A DNA stretch of 64,000 bases from Mugil cephalus. Lineage: Eukaryota; Chordata; Actinopteri; Mugiliformes; Mugilidae. Both the position numbers and the translations under genes were made by a program. Below are positions 58,661 to 64,000 of the stretch, piece after piece. Where the stretch lies: positions 13,585,913-13,649,912 of the forward strand of contig NC_061783.1 in the NCBI RefSeq assembly GCF_022458985.1, read 5' to 3'. The notes below the pieces were generated by a model. That model was given only the letters and a program-made list of their open reading frames with translations, ran no database searches and had not been told where the DNA came from. Within the stretch, counting starts at the first letter, position 1, and every line of letters begins with the position of its first letter.

Positions 58661-61600
58661 CTTCCCTCATGTTAATCTGTTTGCGCGGATCTTTGTTGGA
58701 CGTGTTAATGGATCGCTTGTGTGATTGTGGGACACCTTTTAAAAATACCGACACTGATGCTGACGGATGGTGCATTTACAAAGACAGTGATAAGTGAATA
58801 GTTCAACACTTAAATGTCATCTACACAGACACGAATGTGGAATTGATGTTGCCACCAAGATGTATTTAAAAAGGAGGGTGAGGTCGGAACTACTAAAGCG
58901 ACCTCAACAACAACAAAATAAAAATCTTCACTGTAGGTTGTCAGATGGTCGTCGTCAACAGTGCATGCAAATTGAAGCTCGCAGGCTGCAGATCAGCCAT
59001 CTGCAGGTTTTTTTTTTTTTTCCATGAAGCCGTCCGACATCCACCCATACTTGATCTGCATTTGTCATATGCTGAGTTGACAGACTGATTGTACTTTGTA
59101 TTAATCATGACAGTCTGCTTAACAATTTCACACTGAATGACAGGAAACCAGACAAAGAAAAATCCACTCAGACCGACGCGAATGAAGGAACGGATTCATT
59201 ATTTTATTTTATGTTTTTTGGCCCAGCATCATTTCCTGTGTGTTGGGACTCGGAATAGGTTGAAAGGGCCTTTCTGCAAATATGGCTCCGGAAGTGTTAG
59301 CAGGTGAAGCAAAGCACCAAGTAATTTCCATACATGTTACATCGTTAAACCCCCGATTGTGTTTCTAGCACAAGATGTACGCACACTTTGTGCATTGTCA
59401 TCCAAACACTCCTGACACAGTCTTTCACAGCGACGCCCCGAGCCAAATTATATCCAGCACACACTGGTGTCGTCTTTACTTTCCTCGGGTACAGATTTCA
59501 AAGAATGTGTTGCACAAAACGTTATTATGGCGCCACTTCAAATTCAGCAACAACAGCAGGAAGCACATTGGGGGAGTGGAGGGTTTGGGGGGGGGAGAAA
59601 AAAGGAAATAATTTTATCTTTGCCTTTTCAGTCCTATCAACCTCAGTACTTGTTCTTTGAAAGCAGCCGCTGCCCACACACTGGGCCGCATGCTTTGGTG
59701 AAAGAAAGAAAGAAAGAAAGGGAAAAGCGAACGCATTAACTCAAAAATAACAAGTTATCCCTTAAAGCGACGAGGATGAGTTCAGCGTCGGGCTAAACCG
59801 ACGTCTCTGGTGGATAGACTAATGTAATTTATGCGTTTCAGCAAAAAAAATTTTTTAGCCGGGAGTGTTTTTTTTTTTTTTTTTTTAAATATTATTATAT
59901 TTTTGTTGCATTAATGCATCTGAATGCTTCTCTCAGCGTCATTCGCAACGAGCGCAACAGCGAACGCTTTGTCTCCCACATACTGCACACAGTGCATATG
60001 GTAGCATTTGAACAGTTTTCAGAATAAGAGGAAGAGAGGGAGCTGCATTATCACTCGTTCTCGTCTGGTAGTTGCCATGGAGACGAGTGTAGGTGGTGTA
60101 CTGTGCCGTACTCCTTCCCTTGTCCTCTCCCCTCTTCTGTTGCCCGCCCTCTCTGTTCTGCTATCCGCAACATCCGTGCAACTTTCATTCCTTCATGTTT
60201 ACACGAATGTTTCTGGCCCTGCCGTGTGTTTGCAGTTTGAGGACAGACGCTGATGCACGGCCTGCGGTCGGGGCAAATAAATGGCTGATAAACCGTGCTG
60301 AGATTGTTGTGTGCTCTTTGTTTTTTTGTTTTTTATGTATTCAAAGGTTTCTTTTCATGTTTTCCTCTTCTTGAGCTAGGCTAATTTAGCATTTTCTTAA
60401 CACCATTTTGTTTTTCTCTGCTCGGATCCAATCATTCTGTTTCCTTATCTTTTTATTGTCTATTGTCTCCATTTTTGTGTATACTGTGCTTTGTCTATCT
60501 CTTCTTCTTCTTCCGCTTTTTTTTTTTTGCAGACCAGCTATTCTTTTATCAGTTTCCATGGAGATGTGTGTGTATGTGTGTGTGTGTGATTGAGTGAGGA
60601 TTCAGAGTGAAAGAGTAAGGATGTGTCGTTTCCAGTTTATGTTCATGGTGTAAAGAGGCTTCATGTGCTGTCCGTTGTCCCAGGACAGACTTTTTTTTTT
60701 TTGACATCCATCGTCGGTGCTTCCCCCGATCCTGTTTTAGCAATTCAAAACGTATTTGGTGCAGCTGCATCGCAGTTTAAATCCCATGAAAAAGATCACA
60801 GTAAAAGCTGAAGAGGGTCTGGTTTGTATCTGGAAGATAAATGGAACAATACAAGAAAAGCATATGTCATTTTTGTGACTCTGTTGCCACCAACGCGCAC
60901 AACAACATCAGCAAATGTCAAGTCCAAGACGTCTCTTTAATGCACAGGTTTGTTTTTAACAAACCTCTGATGATTCATTCACAGGATAATTACCATTAAG
61001 GAAAAAGGTTATCATTATTACTTTTTATATCCACAATTTAGCATCAGTGTCACTGTTTGTGACGTACACACAAGGAAAAAAAAAACTCTAACCGAGTTCC
61101 AAATTCTTTTTCTGTGATTTACGTAACGGCGTCTTTATATATGCCCACAAATGATCTGTGACACATTCGGGATTTAACAATTAGCAATACATATTTATGT
61201 AACGTGTTTACATAGCGGATGTGAAAATAAAAATTCCTTTGAAGCAGAACAATCGCTGTTGCCTCCACACGTCTGGACCTATATGGGCAGTTTTGTTTTT
61301 TTCAGGACAAGCAGACCAGAATAAAATCCCATTACAGACTATTAAAATCCAAATGAGTCACCCGTTTGACGCTGATTTCTCCTGTGTTCGGGCTGTGGGG
61401 TTTCTTTGAGCTCAAGAAAAAGTGCATTGACAGAGTTGTTGGCTGAGAAACAATCCCTTCCTACCACCGTGTGAAATGAGGGCCAACACCACTTCCCTCA
61501 TCCTGTGACAAAAACCTTTCTAGCATTCAGCAGGAAGATAATGAGGGTTTAGCGGTTACTCAGATCAGCTGTGTGTTTTGTAAACTTCTGATCTTTTTTT

Positions 61601-61719
61601 GGTAGTAAATTGCTAAGTTGTGTTTGTGTGCCCCGACGGCAGTTCAACACTAAAAGTGAATTTAATACTAATACAAACTCAGGAACTGCTGATTGCTCAT
61701 ATTAGAAAGGAACACATGA
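58661..61719. other. Intergenic, simple repeats only
   Basis: A (GAAA)n run near 59699-59720, A- and T-runs (59865-59890, 60519-60530), a TG-rich run near 60565-60590. I see no credible gene; open frames here are short and low in complexity. Confidence 0.5.
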
Positions 61720-61962
61720 TCTTATGTGTGTGTGTCTGTGTCAGGCTGCGTCCTACTGGGGATGGCTGCTGCCATCAAGGAGTGTAATTGCTATGGGGTG
61801 GGGGTGCCTGGTCTGGTCCAGGTGGGTGTTACATGTCTAAGTAACATCCACATGAATGAATGTCAGGTCCAAACCAGCGGAACGTTGAATTGTCGCAAGA
61901 TGATCAGTGTCATTCACTTCACCCGTCAGTGGTTTTAATGTTGTGGCATATTGCTGTGCGAT
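61720..61962 (+). mobile_element. Tc1-related non-autonomous fragment, copy 6
   Basis: Shares GTGTCAGGCTGC, GGGGATGGCTGCTGCCATCA, AAGGAGTGTAATTGCTATGG, GTAACATCCACATGAATG and CCGTCAGTGGTTTTAATGTT with copies 2, 3 and 5. The left half is missing. It carries a single clean TCTGG unit where copies 2 and 3 carry three and eight. Confidence 0.6.
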
Positions 61963-63179
61963 TGGTTGACGCATGAGTTGTGTCGTGTCTGTTTCACAGC
62001 AGCCAAATATTACTTGTAACCTGTTGCTCTTTTGCTTCTTCCTTCACATTTGTGTGAACAAAGGGTAAAAATCCATGATGCATTATTTTTACTATAATGA
62101 GGCTTGGGGCCAACTATAGGGACTAAAGTGGCATTTAGACCAAAATCTCAAAGTTTTTCCACCATGCAAAATCATACATCAAGGTCCATGAATCAAGTAC
62201 ATGTGCACTGTTCTACTAGGGTCAAAAAAATAAAGCTCTGATATTTTTCCATCATTTCACTGATAATTTTCCATCAGTTCACTGTTTTTCAGTTCCGCTC
62301 ATCAGAACTGTGCATTTAAATGTTTAGTTTGTTTTTTGATTATTTCATTGGACTTGCATCATTTTGTGTGATATAAGTTTGATATTAACTGAGTAGTGGA
62401 TTTAAAACGTGACAGGGCATCACCACTTGAAATACCATCCAAGTATGAGCAGCTCTAAACTGTAACATCACACATTGAATCACTTGTGCACCATCGATTT
62501 GCAGCCTTTACTATTGGCTAGTGTTTCACATTTCAATATCATTTATTACTGGAACTATAATAATTCGTTACTCTGTTTTAGACTGTATAGGCACTTGTGC
62601 TGTGGTCGTGTTTGCAGCGAGCACTGTCCAAAGAAAGACTTCTCAAATTTTTAATTTATCTTTTAATAAGTCCCTGGTGTGAATGGACTTATTTGCTCCA
62701 TGGAAATCAGATGCCCCTGGATCAACCTTGCAATTTGCTGTCCTCCTTATCCAGTGGAAGATCTTTATACAAAGATTGGTCCAAAGCTCTAAGCATTTTG
62801 TGCTTTTCACTTTGTTAAGTGTGCATATTGCTTTATTCCAAAACTGAAATTAAGTTACCACAAACCGATTAATGTCCAGTGAGCCTGGGTCTGTTAATGC
62901 CTGTTAATGGAGATCTTGCCCCAGGCATCAGTTGAGCCAGTAGATAAAAAAAAAAAAAGTTCATGCATTTTCCATTTCTGTTTCCAGTCCACCTTTAAGC
63001 TCCTGATGACATTGATTTATTAAACTGAAATAGCATCTATTCGGATTATACGTGTGTGTATTCCCATAACTATTAAAGCACCACTTCTCAGTTGTCGACT
63101 ATAGATTGTAGAAATCGTTCAGATGCAATTTTCAGTGCAGCATTCCCACTTTTCAAGTCGATTCAAGATGCAACTTAAA
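61963..63179. other. Intergenic, nothing recognised
   Basis: AT-rich sequence without a recognisable gene, RNA or repeat. Confidence 0.45.
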
Positions 63180-64000
63180 TTAACTTTAGTCATTATTCGG
63201 GTTTGTTTCAAACTCCGGGGATGCTTCAGCGCAGGGTGGACTCTGCTGCCTTTGGAGGCGTTGGTTTCGGTTTATGTCTATCTTACGCGCTATCTCCGCC
63301 CTCCAGGGAGAGCCGTCTCCATTTACCGAGCACCTTTTTTTTTGCCTCCTCTCTCCGCGCACTGCCGTTAAATCCCAATCAGGTGTAACGGGCTGAGAGC
63401 GCAAAAGGACGCCGAGTCAATTTGGCACCGGATCGGCATACATTTCTGGATTATGGGGACGTCGTTATGCCACGCAGGGTGAACTACAGACGCTGCCCAA
63501 CGCCGAAGGAGAGGAGTGAGAAAAGAGGAGCAAAAATGTGCATGAACCAGAATTTATTCAAATGCGGCTGCACATCCTTTGGAATCCGCCTGTAAAGACC
63601 ACAGGGTATTTATTTTGGTGATTTTTTTTTCGGCTTTAGTCTGCGCGCAACGTGCAGCAGGGTTGTCTGCTGCACAGAGTTTGCATAGCCCGCAGGCATC
63701 ACCTTAGAAATCATTTCAGTATCAGCATTATTAATGTGCAGCGGGCTGTAGTTGTCGCCATTCAGACCCCGCGTTGTGTCGCTCATCTCCGTGAAATGCT
63801 TTAAATGTAAATTCAGGTGACTGACGGTGAACTAATTGGCTCCGTGGCTCCGTGGATCGTTACACCAAATGCGCTAAGAGGAGTTCGTGTTTTCCCCCAG
63901 ATTGAACCGCGGCGCAGGGGCTGTTTGAAGTCACATGCGCCCAGAACAAATAATTAAGATGACAAAAACCACCGTCCCCAGGAGAGATTCTCTTTATTAC
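63180..64000 (+). promoter_or_regulatory. Possible promoter and 5' leader of a gene beyond the window
   Basis: The GC and CpG content rises sharply from about 63210, with CTCCGCCCTCC, CGCGCACTGCCG and GGGACGTCGTTATG (a CRE-like GACGTC). Short ATG-initiated frames at 63452 (9 codons) and 63535 (19 codons, starting MCMNQNLFKC) would be upstream frames, not a gene. The orientation and identity of the gene are unknown; in human, RORC neighbours LINGO4, which is one guess only. Confidence 0.35.

Overview
The window is nuclear DNA of a ray-finned (teleost) fish. Genes have short exons with canonical GT/AG introns, AATAAA signals lie downstream of the stops, and the spaces between genes hold old fish-type DNA transposon fragments, MITE-like repeats, one LINE tail and microsatellites. 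I see no bacterial, viral or CRISPR-like content.

Layout. (1) 1-5 kb: the last coding exon of an unidentified coiled-coil protein, then its 3' region. (2) 5.2-9.5 kb: complete six-exon sf3b4 (U2 snRNP splicing factor). (3) 10.3-28.7 kb: sv2a, a synaptic-vesicle membrane protein of 737 residues, with a probable non-coding first exon, a 4.3 kb first intron carrying two Tc1-related copies, and a long 3' region. (4) 29.1-30.3 kb: a decayed Tc1-like transposon. (5) 30.6-40.1 kb, minus strand: two papain-family cathepsins in head-to-tail tandem. The upstream one is cathepsin K-like and the downstream one is cathepsin S-like, the same order and orientation as human CTSK and CTSS. The cathepsin S-like gene has a one-base frame break in its second coding exon. 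(6) 40.6-47.5 kb: repeats, including a clean hAT-type non-autonomous element. (7) 47.8-50.1 kb: lingo4, a neuronal LRR/Ig receptor with a single coding exon. (8) 50.6-56.7 kb: vps72 (YL1, an H2A.Z chaperone), with a candidate alternative terminal exon. (9) 56.8-64 kb: a 169-bp tandem duplication, an L1-like 3' end, two more Tc1-related copies and, at the right edge, a CpG-rich stretch that looks like the start of another gene.

The gene set (SF3B4, SV2A, CTSS/CTSK, LINGO4, VPS72) matches genes spread over human 1q21, so the window is a compressed and rearranged version of that block. The genes are not a functional pathway. They cover splicing, synaptic vesicles, lysosomal proteolysis, neuronal adhesion and chromatin. 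I found no new biological system. The points most worth checking are the alternative vps72 ending, the ctss frame break, the PU.1/MITF-like sites ahead of the cathepsin K-like gene, and a microsatellite growing inside copies of one transposon family.
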